Below, one piece after another: positions 53,896 to 64,000 of a DNA stretch of 64,000 bases (its first letter is position 1; every line of letters starts with the position of its first letter). The stretch is from Spirochaetota bacterium (GTDB lineage Bacteria > Spirochaetota > UBA4802 > JAKQUI01), in the NCBI GenBank assembly GCA_029562645.1, contig JAKQUI010000004.1:186001-250000 (forward strand), given 5' to 3'. The notes beneath the pieces are model-generated. The model was given only the letters and a program-made list of their open reading frames with translations, was not told where the DNA came from and did not search any database. A program made the translations under genes and the position numbers.

Positions 53896-55344
53896 CTACA
53901 GCGCGGGCGCGACGGGCGGCGATACGCGCTCAACGGCCTTCGCGGCGTTCAGCAGAACGCGCTCCTGGAAGTGGCTTGCCATGATCTGCAGGCCGATCGG
54001 CAGGCCGCGCGCATCGAGTCCGACCGGCACCGAGACGCCGGGGATGGCCGCGAGGTTCGCGGAGATCGTAAGGATATCGGACAGGTACAGCGAGAGCGGA
54101 TCGCTGATCTTCTCGCCGATGCCGAAGGCGGTGGTGGTGGTCACCGGCGTGACGATCACGTCGACCTCCGCGAACGCCCTCCGGAAGTCCTCGATGATGA
54201 GCGTGCGGCCCTTGAGCGCCTTGAGATAGTACGCGTCGTAATAGCCTGAGCTCAGCGAGAAGGTCCCCAGCATGATGCGCCGCTTCACCTCCTTCCCGAA
54301 GCCGGCGCTGCGCGTCCGCTCGTAGAGCTCGGCGAGGTTCGCCGCGTCCGGTGCGGGCGTCCCGTAGCGGATCCCGTCATAGCGCGCGAGGTTCGACGAC
54401 GCCTCGGCGGTGGCGATCAGATAATACACCGGGACGGCGTACTCAGTGAGACGCAGCGAGATGGGGCGGACCGTGGCGCCCTCCGCCTCGAGCGCGGCGA
54501 TCTGCGCGCGGACGCGATCGGCGATCTCCGGCGCAACCCCGGCAAAATACTCCTCCGGCATGCCGATCCGCAAACCGCGCACATCGCCCGTGAGCGAGTC
54601 TGGCCCGAAATCGACGGGCCGGTCGATCGAAGTGGAGTCGCGCCGATCGTGGCCCGAGACCGCCGCCAGAAGCGCGGCCGCGTCGTCCACGGAGCGCGCG
54701 AAGGCGCCGATCTGGTCGAGCGACGATGCGAATGCGACGAGCCCGTAGCGCGACACGCGGCCGTAGGTCGGCTTGACGCCCACGCATCCGCAGAAGGCCG
54801 CGGGCTGCCGGATTGATCCGCCGGTATCGGACCCCAGCGCCGCGGGCGCCATGAGCGCCGCGACCGCGACGGCCGAACCGCCGGAGCTCCCGCCGGGCAC
54901 GCGCGTATCGTCGTGCGGATTGCGCGCCGGTCCGAAAAACGACGTCTCCGTCGTGGAGCCCATCGCAAACTCGTCCATGTTCGTCTTCCCGAGCGTGGCG
55001 AACCCGTGCGCGCGCATCCCGGCATAGGCGTGCGCGTCATAGGGCGGCACGAAATCGCGCAAGATCCCGGAGGCGCAGGTGGTGCGCAATCCCGCGGTGC
55101 AGATATTGTCTTTCACGGCGACGGGGATCCCGTCGAAGTCGGAGCGCGCTTCTCCGCGCGCGCGTCGGGCGTCGGCCTCGTCGGCCTCGCGCAGGCAGCG
55201 CTCTTGGTCCACGGTGATGAACGCGTTGAGTCGCCCGTTGAGCGCCCCGACGCGGGACAGCAGGTCCTGCGCGATCTCGCGCGCCGATGCCTGGCGGCCG
55301 GTGAGCAGGTCGGCCAGTTCGCGCAGTCCGTTCCGATGCAGCAT
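53896..55344 (-). CDS. gatA: Aspartyl/glutamyl-tRNA(Asn/Gln) amidotransferase subunit A
   Basis: A protein of 482 residues of the amidase signature family. The catalytic Lys is in IPVAVKDNI, with the Ser-cisSer-Ser set in GGSSGGSAVAV and GSDTGGSIRQPA. DFGPDSL and the closing GLPIGLQIMASHF fit GatA. ATG 55344 has GGAGGG upstream. gatB and gatC are not adjacent, which is less common for GatA, so another amidase cannot be fully excluded. Confidence 0.9.
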   Translation of the reverse strand: MLHRNGLRELADLLTGRQASAREIAQDLLSRVGALNGRLNAFITVDQERCLREADEADARRARGEARSDFDGIPVAVKDNICTAGLRTTCASGILRDFVPPYDAHAYAGMRAHGFATLGKTNMDEFAMGSTTETSFFGPARNPHDDTRVPGGSSGGSAVAVAALMAPAALGSDTGGSIRQPAAFCGCVGVKPTYGRVSRYGLVAFASSLDQIGAFARSVDDAAALLAAVSGHDRRDSTSIDRPVDFGPDSLTGDVRGLRIGMPEEYFAGVAPEIADRVRAQIAALEAEGATVRPISLRLTEYAVPVYYLIATAEASSNLARYDGIRYGTPAPDAANLAELYERTRSAGFGKEVKRRIMLGTFSLSSGYYDAYYLKALKGRTLIIEDFRRAFAEVDVIVTPVTTTTAFGIGEKISDPLSLYLSDILTISANLAAIPGVSVPVGLDARGLPIGLQIMASHFQERVLLNAAKAVERVSPPVAPAL

Positions 55345-55492
55345 GCGTCCCTCCGCGTGCGCGCCCCGCGGGGCAGTCAAAATATGATTGACGTAAACGC
55401 CAATGAATATAGCCTGCAGGAGACGGAAAGCCCCGATCCGGCGCGGAATGTCACTACCGATTTTGCACACAATTCAAGGAGCGCAACCTAAA

Positions 55493-57484
55493 ATGTCAAA
55501 CAGGAAACTGAAAATAACCTTTTCAATCGTCGTGACCCTTGTTCTCATCTTCAGCTGCTCCCGGAAAACCACCGGGCTCAAGAAATCCGACGTCCAGCCG
55601 GTCATTTCGCTGTTCCTGAACAAGCACGTGCAGTTCCGTGAGCTCAACGACGAGCTCTCGCGTCGGACCTTCAACAATATCCTCCGGCAACTCGACCCCG
55701 GCAAACAGTTCTTCTATAAGAGCGACATCGCGGCGCTGTCCGTCTACGAGAATAAAATCGACGACTTCATCGAAAAGGAGAAATACGACTTCCTCTCCGA
55801 GATCTATTCCGTCTACCGCAAGCGCTTCGCCGCCAACATCGTGCTCATCCACGAGCTCCTCAAGGGGCAATTCGACTTCACCATTGACGAATCGGTCACC
55901 ATCGACCCGGACGCGATCGACTATGTCTCGACCGACGCGGAGATGCGCGAGCGCTGGCGCAAGAGCATCAAGCTGCAACTGTTGAATTATCTGGACGTGA
56001 TCAACGACATGGGCAAGGCCAAGGAGAAGATCGTGAAGCGCTACCAGCTCTTCGAGCGGCGCGTGAACGAGGTCGACGAGGCGAAGATGATGGACGCCTT
56101 CGCGAACGCCTTCTCCACGGCGCTGGACCCCCACTCCAACTATCTCTCGCCCGAGGATCACGAGGATTTCATGATCCAGACCAAGCTCAAGCTCGAGGGC
56201 ATCGGGGTGATGCTGCGCTCCGAGGACGGGTTCGTGACCGTCGAGTCCATCGTCCCCACCGGCGCGGCGGCCAAGCTGCCGGTCGACCTGCAGCTCAAGC
56301 TCGGCGACAAGATCATCGGCGTCTCTCAGGGCGACGGCGAGATGCAGGACGTCATCGACCGCGACCTGCGCGATGTCGTGCGGCTCATCCGCGGCAAGAA
56401 GAACACCGAGGTGCGCCTCAAGGTCGTCCGCCGTCTCGACGAGAAGAACAAGCAGCAGCAGCTCATCATCCCCATCAAACGCGAGGAGATCAAGCTGGAG
56501 ACCAGTTCGGCCAAGTCGGAGGTCTACGTGTCACCGCGCCCCGCGGCGTCGGCGAAGATCGGCTACATCCGCCTGCCCACCTTCTATTTCGATTTCGACG
56601 CGGCCCAATCGTTCGACAAAAACACGAAGAGCTCGTTCCACGATTTTCGCGCGCAGCTCGCCTCGCTCAAAAAGACCGGCGTGGACGGCATCGTGATCGA
56701 CCTGCGCGGCAATCCCGGCGGGGCGCTCAATGAGGCGGTGTATCTCACGGGGCTGTTCATCGACACCGGGCCGGTGGTTCAGGTGAAAGACGGCAACAAC
56801 AACATCTCCATCATGCGCGACGACGAGCGGGGCATGACCTACGACGGGCCCATCGTCGTCCTCATCGACGGATTTAGCGCGAGCGCGTCGGAAATCTTCG
56901 CCGGCGCAATCCGCGATTATCGACGCGGGCTCATCCTCGGCCCCACGAAAACCTTCGGCAAGGGGTCGGTGCAAAACTATCTCAAGCTGGCCGACGGCGC
57001 CAAGGGCGCCGTGAAGATCACCACCGCGCTGTTCTATCAGCCGGTGGGGACCTCCAACGACCTCATCGGCATCAATCCCGACATCATCGTTCCGGACATC
57101 AGCGCCGTCTGGGACATCGGCGAGCACAAGCTCAAGTACACCATCAAGTGGGAGAAGATCCCGTCCGCGCCCTACAAGCCATACACGAAATATCTCAACG
57201 GCACCATCGTCTCGCAGCTCATCAGCGAGTCCAACAAGCGCGTGAGCTCCAGCAAAAAGTTCGCCGACCTCATCCAGCGCATCAAAAAACTCAAGGCCAA
57301 GGTCAATGCCAAATCCATCTCATTGAAGAAGGAAGATTTCAGCAGCGAAGAAAAAGACCTGAAGGAAATAAAAAAGAAGATGCGCGACGAGAACGACAAG
57401 AAGCTGATCGACCTCGAACGCGACCTCTTCCTGCAGGAGGCGTTCGATATAACGACCGACTACATACGCATGCTTAAACGGTAG
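55493..57484 (+). CDS. S41 carboxyl-terminal processing protease (Tsp/Prc-like) lipoprotein
   Basis: A protein of 663 residues with signal and lipobox (LVLIFSC). An N-terminal Tsp-type helical domain with QLDPGKQFFYKSD and LDPHSNYLSP leads into a PDZ domain (about 235-320) and the protease domain, with nucleophile Ser in IDGFSASASEIFAGAI and Lys in TKTFGKGSVQ. The long C-terminal part is basic and helical. It is a periplasmic housekeeping protease for tagged or unfolded envelope proteins. ATG 55493 has AAGGAG upstream. The last 11 bases overlap the convergent gene. Confidence 0.9.
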   Translation: MSNRKLKITFSIVVTLVLIFSCSRKTTGLKKSDVQPVISLFLNKHVQFRELNDELSRRTFNNILRQLDPGKQFFYKSDIAALSVYENKIDDFIEKEKYDFLSEIYSVYRKRFAANIVLIHELLKGQFDFTIDESVTIDPDAIDYVSTDAEMRERWRKSIKLQLLNYLDVINDMGKAKEKIVKRYQLFERRVNEVDEAKMMDAFANAFSTALDPHSNYLSPEDHEDFMIQTKLKLEGIGVMLRSEDGFVTVESIVPTGAAAKLPVDLQLKLGDKIIGVSQGDGEMQDVIDRDLRDVVRLIRGKKNTEVRLKVVRRLDEKNKQQQLIIPIKREEIKLETSSAKSEVYVSPRPAASAKIGYIRLPTFYFDFDAAQSFDKNTKSSFHDFRAQLASLKKTGVDGIVIDLRGNPGGALNEAVYLTGLFIDTGPVVQVKDGNNNISIMRDDERGMTYDGPIVVLIDGFSASASEIFAGAIRDYRRGLILGPTKTFGKGSVQNYLKLADGAKGAVKITTALFYQPVGTSNDLIGINPDIIVPDISAVWDIGEHKLKYTIKWEKIPSAPYKPYTKYLNGTIVSQLISESNKRVSSSKKFADLIQRIKKLKAKVNAKSISLKKEDFSSEEKDLKEIKKKMRDENDKKLIDLERDLFLQEAFDITTDYIRMLKR

Positions 57485-58586
57485 TCGGCTCCCCGCCGCC
57501 TGTGGCCGCCTCCCCGCATTCGATTACGGGGAGGTCGCGCATCCGTTTCATATGATACGACGCGGCGGCCGCCGGGTCCTCCCCGCCGGCCGCGACGGGA
57601 TCGATCCCCAGACGCATGAGCGTCCGCGACATGCCCGTCCGCTCGCGATCACGCGCCACGCAACACCCCGACCCAACAAACACGACCGTCTCGATCCCGT
57701 GGGTGCGCAACAGCCGGTATAATAGGTCCACCCGCTCGCCCAGGGGGCGTATGGACGGGCACAGGGGCCGGTACGAGAAGGCGTCCAGGATCTCCGCATA
57801 CAGGTGTGGCGATTCTGCGTTGTACGATATATCGAACTGCCGCCGCCCATTGCACAAGTCGTCCTCATCGACGCGGCACCCCGCTTCCTCGATCTCGTCG
57901 AACACGCGCCAATCGAAAAAGAACCCGCCATGAACGAGCGCCGGCAGCGCGGCCGCTCCGTCATTCCCCGCGGGAAAATCGTTCAACGCGTCGCGAATGG
58001 GCGACAATCGCTCGATGGCGTGGGCCGGCGGGAAACACGCGGCATATTCCATGATCGCCAGCAGGTCCTCCTGCGAAAGCGCCGCAGGCCGGTCCCGCCG
58101 CTCCGCGCAGATCCCGCGCACCAGCCGTCGCACGGCGTTTCGCTCCTCGACGGCCGCGGCGAGCGCGTCCGGATCCAGCGCGGCGGCGTCCGGGCATCCC
58201 AACCGCTGCAGGCAATCACGCAGCGATTCATGAAGCTTCACCGCGGCGCCCTCGCCGTATCCGGACGGACTCTCGAATACGATAACGCGCGCATCCTGCG
58301 GCGAATTGCGCGCACAGCGGCAACAGGACGCCGATACGACCATAGCGTCGCAGCATCCCGGCGCAACACATGCGGCGTCGCCCTCCGTCCCGCAGGCGCC
58401 GGAAACAGCGTGCGCACCGGCGAGGATCCGTGCGGGGATACGCACTGGAATCGTCCCGGCGGCCGCGAGCACTTCCATCGGTAGAAATCCGCACACCGCG
58501 CCAACGACCTGCTTCCCTTCGCCCGTTCGCAATGCCGTCATGCAACCGTCCCATTGCTCAAGGAGCGCGCGAAGCGGATCGACCAT
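57474..58586 (-). CDS. 2-hydroxyacyl-CoA dehydratase D-component-like protein
   Basis: A protein of 370 residues resembling one subunit of the HgdAB/FldBC family (4Fe-4S enzymes that dehydrate 2-hydroxyacyl-CoA). VVGAVCGFLPMEVLAAAGTI matches the usual start. A Cys-rich stretch (CGTEGDAACVAPGCCDAMVV, SCCRC) and the C-terminal HGIETVVFVGSGCCVARDRE with MRLGIDPVAA are consistent. The second subunit and the ATP-dependent activator are missing here. ATG 58586 is likely. A TTG at 58610 would add 8 residues. It may belong to a benzoyl-CoA-reductase/HgdB-like group of unknown role. Confidence 0.68.
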   Translation of the reverse strand: MVDPLRALLEQWDGCMTALRTGEGKQVVGAVCGFLPMEVLAAAGTIPVRIPARILAGAHAVSGACGTEGDAACVAPGCCDAMVVSASCCRCARNSPQDARVIVFESPSGYGEGAAVKLHESLRDCLQRLGCPDAAALDPDALAAAVEERNAVRRLVRGICAERRDRPAALSQEDLLAIMEYAACFPPAHAIERLSPIRDALNDFPAGNDGAAALPALVHGGFFFDWRVFDEIEEAGCRVDEDDLCNGRRQFDISYNAESPHLYAEILDAFSYRPLCPSIRPLGERVDLLYRLLRTHGIETVVFVGSGCCVARDRERTGMSRTLMRLGIDPVAAGGEDPAAAASYHMKRMRDLPVIECGEAATGGGEPTTV

Positions 58587-58722
58587 GAACCCCAGACTTG
58601 ATTGCTGCAAATCGCTACTCCGCCTCGATCATCGTAACGCATTCACGGATAATAAATTTCTAGAATTGCGATGAAGATTGAAGATAGTATCGTATTTGTA
58701 AAGCGCGAAACCCCTTAGAAAC

Positions 58723-58755
58723 AGCGAAGGCGGGGAAGCTCTCCCCGCCTTCGCT
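58723..58755 (-). terminator. Terminator hairpin after groEL
   Basis: AGCGAAGGCGGGGA and TCCCCGCCTTCGCT form a perfect 14-base stem with a 5-base loop, 26 bases after the groEL stop. The U tract is short (GTTTC). Confidence 0.65.
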
Positions 58756-58780
58756 GGCTCGTTACTGCATATGCGTACTT

Positions 58781-60418
<1,638 letters not shown>

Positions 60419-60432
60419 TCACTCCTCTCCTG

Positions 60433-60717
60433 TTAGTCGATCACTGCGAGTATATCGTTCTCGCGTACGATCAGGAACTCCTTGCCCTGATACTTGACCT
60501 CGGTACCGGAATATTTGCCGAAGAGCACCGTGTCTCCCGCCTTCACATCCAGCGGAATGAGCTTTCCGTCCTCGTAGCGGCCGTTGCCGACGGACACGAC
60601 TTTACCCTGCTGGGGTTTCTCCTTTGCGGTATCGGGAATGTAGATCGAACCTTGCTTTTGAAGATCGTCATCGATCACTTCAAGAAGAACCCTGTCTCCT
60701 AATGGTTTGATAGCCAT
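60433..60717 (-). CDS. groS: Co-chaperonin GroES (Hsp10)
   Basis: A protein of 94 residues: [14 protein letters not shown], then the mobile loop, then [23 protein letters not shown] 60717 has AAGGAGGAG upstream. It is the first gene of the leftward groESL operon, about 110 bases after the CIRCE element. Confidence 0.97.
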   Translation of the reverse strand: MAIKPLGDRVLLEVIDDDLQKQGSIYIPDTAKEKPQQGKVVSVGNGRYEDGKLIPLDVKAGDTVLFGKYSGTEVKYQGKEFLIVRENDILAVID

Positions 60718-60830
60718 TTACTCCTCCTTACTATACTTTTAATGCGTTGATAGTTATACCCTAATTCAAGCGGACATAGAGACATAAGTCTCTATTTAGT
60801 TATGCATTTGAATTAAGTAAATCGATGTGG

Positions 60831-60866
60831 TTTTGTTAGCACTCGTCAAAACGAGTGCTAACAAAA
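60831..60866. promoter_or_regulatory. CIRCE operator (HrcA-binding) of groESL
   Basis: The core is TTAGCACTC (60836-60844) and GAGTGCTAA (60853-60861), as in the CIRCE consensus. The spacer is 8 bases instead of the usual 9. Together with flanking T/A it makes a perfect inverted repeat with 16-base arms and a CAAA loop. It lies over the likely transcription start of groES. HrcA itself is not in the window. Confidence 0.9.
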
Positions 60867-60869
60867 ATA

Positions 60870-60897
60870 AATATATATTTTTATAACGATAATTCAA
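60870..60897 (-). promoter_or_regulatory. Promoter of groESL
   Basis: On the minus strand TTGAAT (60897-60892), a 16-base spacer and TATATT (60875-60870). The start point falls in the CIRCE operator. Confidence 0.6.
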
Positions 60898-60983
60898 GCC
60901 AGATTTAGGCTAATTTAAAGCGATTATTGCTAATTATTGAATAATATAATAAAATACGGCGCAATATCTCGAAAATGTATTTT

Positions 60984-61460
60984 TTAAATATCCCGCGTAA
61001 TATCCGACTTCCCGCCGCGCTTTTCAACAAGATGGATATTGCCTAGTACCATTGATGCATCAACCGCCTTACACATATCGTAAACGGTGAGCGCGGCAAC
61101 GCTTACCGCCATGAGCGCCTCCATCTCGGCTCCCGTTTTCCCGTTGAGTCGGATTTCCGATTCAATCACGACCCCTCCGGCCGGTCGGTCAATGCGAATG
61201 ACGACATCGACAAAGGTGATCATGAGCGGATGGCACATGGGAATGAGGCCCGAGGCCCCCTTCGCGGCGAGAATGCCCGCAACCCGCGCCACTTCAAACG
61301 GGTCTCCCTTCGGAAGCAGGCGGTTTTCGATCGCGTCGATCGTCTCGGCGCTCATCGAAACGAAGCCGGACGCGCGCGCCAGTCGGCTCGTCTCGCGTTT
61401 CGCCGAGACATCGACCATGACCGAGCGGCCGTCCTTTTCGTAATGCGAAAAATCGCTCAT
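60984..61460 (-). CDS. moaC: Cyclic pyranopterin monophosphate synthase MoaC
   Basis: A protein of 158 residues. Motifs: MVDVSAKRETSRLARASG, LIPMCHPL with the catalytic region, and TGAEMEALMAVSVAALTVYD with KAVDASM. It acts after MoaA in molybdopterin synthesis. ATG 61460 is standard. It lies between pssA and groESL and is not linked to moaA. Confidence 0.96.
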   Translation of the reverse strand: MSDFSHYEKDGRSVMVDVSAKRETSRLARASGFVSMSAETIDAIENRLLPKGDPFEVARVAGILAAKGASGLIPMCHPLMITFVDVVIRIDRPAGGVVIESEIRLNGKTGAEMEALMAVSVAALTVYDMCKAVDASMVLGNIHLVEKRGGKSDITRDI

Positions 61461-61483
61461 GACAACACCCCCATCAACACAAA

Positions 61484-61507
61484 GGGGCCGACATCAGTGA
61501 CGGCCCC
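61484..61507 (-). terminator. Weak terminator hairpin after pssA
   Basis: GGGGCCG and CGGCCCC form a 7-base stem with a 10-base loop between the pssA stop and moaC. The following run on the minus strand is only TTTGTGTT. Confidence 0.4.
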
Positions 61508-61533
61508 ACATTCGAGATCGCCCGTTCGTGCGG

Positions 61534-62274
61534 TCAGTACTTATGGTCCTGAATAAACTGAATGATAAAGCTCACCAACCCCGACAGGATATAGAGCGCC
61601 AGCACGATGAAGACCGACCATTCACGGAACAACAGCACCAGCAGGGCGAAAATGGCGAGCAGCAGAACGATTTTCACGAAGATATAGCGCTGGAAAAAAG
61701 TGGCCTGCGGCTTCGAGTAGCGAACCGTGGACACCATCAGGAGCGCGACAAGCGAAAAGAGAACCGCGAATATCACGCGATAGATGGTATCGGCAAGAAT
61801 GACGTCGCCTATGAAAATGGGCACGACGGCCACGATGATCCCGGCGATTGGCGACGGCAGCCCGGTGAACGACTTCGAGTCCGAATTGACGTTAAAGCGC
61901 GCGAGCCGGTAGGCGGCGCAGATAGGAAACAGGGCCGCGATGAAGATCCCGAAATCGAAGGGGATGTTGATATACGGGACCGCGATGCCGGACACGATGA
62001 TGCCAGAGAGATAGGCTTTGTAGGCCAGATAGCCCGGCGCCACTCCGAAGGCGACGCAGTCGGCCAGCGAATCCAGCTCGGCGCCGAGTGGGCTTGTGAC
62101 CTTGAGGGCGCGCGCGGCCTGCCCGTCGAATCCGTCCAGGAGCGCCGCGCCGAGTATCAGCGCCCCGGCAATGGTCGCCGCCGGCGCTCCGCCGTGGCTG
62201 GCAATGACGATAGACATGAAACCGAGGAGGAGATTCCCCAGCGTGAGAGAGTTCGGCACCCAGGCTAGATTCAT
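61534..62274 (-). CDS. pssA: CDP-diacylglycerol-serine O-phosphatidyltransferase
   Basis: A protein of 246 residues with about six to eight membrane segments. The CDP-alcohol phosphatidyltransferase motif is present: DGFDGQAARALKVTS followed by LGAELDSLAD, giving D-G-x2-A-R-x8-G-x3-D-x3-D. It makes phosphatidylserine in the inner membrane from serine, linking to the serA/serC/glyA genes. The short N-terminus NLAWVPNSLTLGNLLLGF is typical of PssA. ATG at 62274. Confidence 0.88.
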   Translation of the reverse strand: MNLAWVPNSLTLGNLLLGFMSIVIASHGGAPAATIAGALILGAALLDGFDGQAARALKVTSPLGAELDSLADCVAFGVAPGYLAYKAYLSGIIVSGIAVPYINIPFDFGIFIAALFPICAAYRLARFNVNSDSKSFTGLPSPIAGIIVAVVPIFIGDVILADTIYRVIFAVLFSLVALLMVSTVRYSKPQATFFQRYIFVKIVLLLAIFALLVLLFREWSVFIVLALYILSGLVSFIIQFIQDHKY

Positions 62275-62379
62275 ACACCACCGCTTGTGCAGCTCATTGG
62301 AGTGATCGGATCAGGGCATTGCGCGATTCAGCATAATGAAATCGAATCGGGGGGTTGTCAACGAAAAAAGAAATGCTCC

Positions 62380-63057
62380 TTACGCCCCGAGCGCTTTCTC
62401 CAGAAACGTCCTCAGCGCGTCATGATCGGGGACGATTGCGTCGGCCTCGGAAAGATGCGTTTCGTCGAGCGTCGTCCGTATGGCGACGCAGGCGAGGCCC
62501 GCGCCCCTTGCCGAGCGGATGCCCATGGGCGCGTTCTCCACGGCGATCGCCTGCGCCGCGTCCACGCCCAACCGCGCGAGGCAGGACAGGTACGGCTCCG
62601 GATGCGGCTTTCCATTGCGGATGTCATCGCCGGTGACGATCGCCTGAAACGCGGTGCGCAGCGTCGGCGGCAGCAGATGCCGCACCGAGCGTCGCATCGA
62701 TCCGGTCACCAGGCCGCGCGCAATGTTTCGCTTCGCCAGCATTGCGAGGATGTCCGCGACGCCGGGAAACACTCGGACGACGGCATGCTCGAAGATTCGC
62801 AGCTTGGCCTCGCGTATGCGGACAAGCTCCGCCTCGTCCGGGATCGGCGCGTTTTTTTCCGACAGGATGTCGATGATTGACGTGATGCCGGGCATCCCCT
62901 CCCGGCGAAAAATGTCCTCGCGCGAAAGCTCAAGCCCGCAGCATTCGCGGATCGCGCCCATCCACGCATCGGCGTGATACGGCATCGAATCGACGATCAC
63001 GCCGTCCATGTCGAACAGGACCGCGCGACACCGCTCCGGAAACGCACGGGCGGACAC
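62380..63057 (-). CDS. HAD hydrolase, beta-phosphoglucomutase-like (subfamily IA)
   Basis: A protein of 225 residues. Motif I is VLFDMDGVIVDSMPYHA with both Asp, followed by a helical cap. LVTGSMRRSV is motif II and GKPHPEPYLSCLARLG with AIAVENAPMGIRSARGAG supply motifs III and IV. Substrates of this group are small sugar phosphates, and it could be phosphoglycolate phosphatase or a sugar phosphatase. It is 27 bases after ddl. Confidence 0.85.
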   Translation of the reverse strand: MSARAFPERCRAVLFDMDGVIVDSMPYHADAWMGAIRECCGLELSREDIFRREGMPGITSIIDILSEKNAPIPDEAELVRIREAKLRIFEHAVVRVFPGVADILAMLAKRNIARGLVTGSMRRSVRHLLPPTLRTAFQAIVTGDDIRNGKPHPEPYLSCLARLGVDAAQAIAVENAPMGIRSARGAGLACVAIRTTLDETHLSEADAIVPDHDALRTFLEKALGA

Positions 63058-63084
63058 GCTATCGACCCACCGACGGCGCGCGCA

Positions 63085-64000
63085 TCAACACTCCGTTTTT
63101 AGAGCTGCGCGAACGGCGTGCCGCTCGAATGCGAGATCGATGAGCCGGTCCAAGAGCGCGGCGTACGGAAGACCGCTCGCCTCCCAGAGTTTGGGATACA
63201 TGCTGATGCTGGTAAAACCGGGAAGGGTGTTGATCTCATTCAGATAGTAGGCGCCGGTTTCGCGATCGAGAAAAAAATCGACCCGCGCGAGTCCGGCGCA
63301 ACACAGGACAGTGAAGGCGCGGCAGGCGCAGGAGCGGATCTCCTCCGCGAGCGCGGACGGGACATCGGCCGGTATCGAAAGACGCGCCCCGTCGGGATCG
63401 AGATATTTCGCCTCGTAGGAATAGAACTCGTGGTTCGGAACGATCTCGCCCAGCACGGATGCGGCAGGCTCGTCATTGCCCAGGACGGCGCACTCGATCT
63501 CACGACAGGGGACGGACCGCTCCACGAGCACCTTGGTGTCGAATTGCATCGCAAAATCGACGGCGTCACAAAGCTCCGCCTCGATCTTCGCTTTTCTCAC
63601 GCCAACCGACGATCCCGCGCAGGACGGCTTCACGAACAGCGGGAGGCCAAGCCGTCCGATAGCCTCATCGACCATCTCGCGCTTCCGTCGCTCCCAATCG
63701 CGACGGGACACCGTCACCCCGGGAGTCACCGGGATGCCCGCCTGGGCGAGCAGCCGCTTGGATACGTCCTTGTCCATCCCGATGGCGGATCCGATCACGT
63801 CCGCGCCGACATAGGGGACCATCGCCAGCTCGAGAAGCCCCTGCAGCGTGCCGTCCTCGCCGTAGGTCCCATGCATCACGGGGAACACCACATCGAGCCG
63901 CACCTCTTGGCCGGAACCGATCTCGCGTAACGTCAAACGATTGTCATCGGGATGATTCGCGGCAAGCCACGTGCCGGTCCGCTCCAAACGCATCTTGCGG
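63085..64000 (-). CDS. ddl: D-alanine-D-alanine ligase (5' truncated by window edge)
   Basis: 304 residues from the C-terminal side, with the frame still open at the right edge. The first in-frame Met at 63993 is internal, not the start. ATP-grasp motifs: FPVMHGTYGEDGTLQGLLEL, PLFVKPSCAGSSVGV, ECAVLGND, and the metal-binding LNEINTLPGFT. It makes the D-Ala-D-Ala dipeptide for peptidoglycan. The missing N-terminus would be about 50-60 residues. Confidence 0.93.
   Translation of the reverse strand, partial: RKMRLERTGTWLAANHPDDNRLTLREIGSGQEVRLDVVFPVMHGTYGEDGTLQGLLELAMVPYVGADVIGSAIGMDKDVSKRLLAQAGIPVTPGVTVSRRDWERRKREMVDEAIGRLGLPLFVKPSCAGSSVGVRKAKIEAELCDAVDFAMQFDTKVLVERSVPCREIECAVLGNDEPAASVLGEIVPNHEFYSYEAKYLDPDGARLSIPADVPSALAEEIRSCACRAFTVLCCAGLARVDFFLDRETGAYYLNEINTLPGFTSISMYPKLWEASGLPYAALLDRLIDLAFERHAVRAALKTEC

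Overview
The window is 64 kb of high-G+C chromosome (by eye about two thirds G+C). It carries dense single-copy housekeeping genes, one tRNA, no rRNA, no CRISPR array and no insertion sequence. The gene set fits a diderm bacterium that is probably a high-G+C member of the Spirochaetota, although no marker here proves the phylum. The pointers are a complete moxR/DUF58/BatA-B-C-D cluster, many lipoproteins (LpoB-like, two COG3014-like, FecR-domain, LysM), a class I adenylate cyclase, several STAS-domain anti-sigma antagonists, LptE and a CIRCE-controlled groESL operon. Nearly all genes have clear Shine-Dalgarno sites and many overlap by 1-4 bases, so the operons are tightly coupled. Because G+C is so high, long mirror reading frames lie opposite most genes and were discarded.

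Left part (1-16 kb): the tail of an unknown gene with a strong terminator; a leftward operon HAD phosphatase - ADP-forming acyl-CoA synthetase - MnmH (tRNA selenouridine synthase); an MBL-fold hydrolase; a leftward lipid group (DUF1295 membrane protein, an AMP-ligase/ACP/acyltransferase fusion, a GNAT protein and a 59-residue protein); two unknown envelope genes; a lipocalin; a GAF-histidine kinase with a possible ATT start; a Nudix protein; and a rightward trio made of a two-TM sensor-like protein, a STAS-zinc-ribbon protein and a coiled-coil protein.

Middle (16-35 kb): leftward lptE-holA-class I adenylate cyclase, each coupled by a 4-base overlap; rightward lpoB - COG3014-like lipoprotein - degenerate hybrid kinase; a TrkA-N potassium channel; a class II (B12) ribonucleotide reductase; a Met-rich SRPBCC-like membrane protein; an MBL-STAS-lipoprotein cassette joined by 1-base overlaps; a FecR-domain lipoprotein; acpS; glyA; mazG.

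Right part (35-64 kb): serC-serA preceded by the seven-gene moxR/Bat cluster; a cobalamin-type radical SAM protein with a C-terminal helix-turn-helix; a 600-base A+T-richer gap with no convincing gene; a crotonase-fold protein; LysM lipoprotein, STAS protein and tgt; tRNA-Asp(GTC); moaA with a small lipoprotein; gatA; a Tsp/Prc-like S41 protease; a lone 2-hydroxyacyl-CoA dehydratase-like subunit; groESL with a CIRCE element; moaC; pssA; a PGM-like HAD protein; and a 5'-truncated ddl at the edge.

The genes together cover serine, glycine and one-carbon supply (serA, serC, glyA), phosphatidylserine and acyl-lipid turnover (pssA, acpS, the ligase-ACP-acyltransferase fusion), cell-wall and envelope assembly (ddl, lptE, LpoB-like, LysM, Bat), tRNA modification (mnmH, tgt), molybdopterin synthesis (moaA, moaC) and signalling (cAMP, two kinases, three STAS proteins). 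No single block looks like a mobile island or a defence system. The most distinctive items are the radical SAM-HTH fusion, the MBL-STAS-lipoprotein cassette with its LpoB-linked paralogue, the STAS-zinc-ribbon module, and a CIRCE element whose spacer is one base short.
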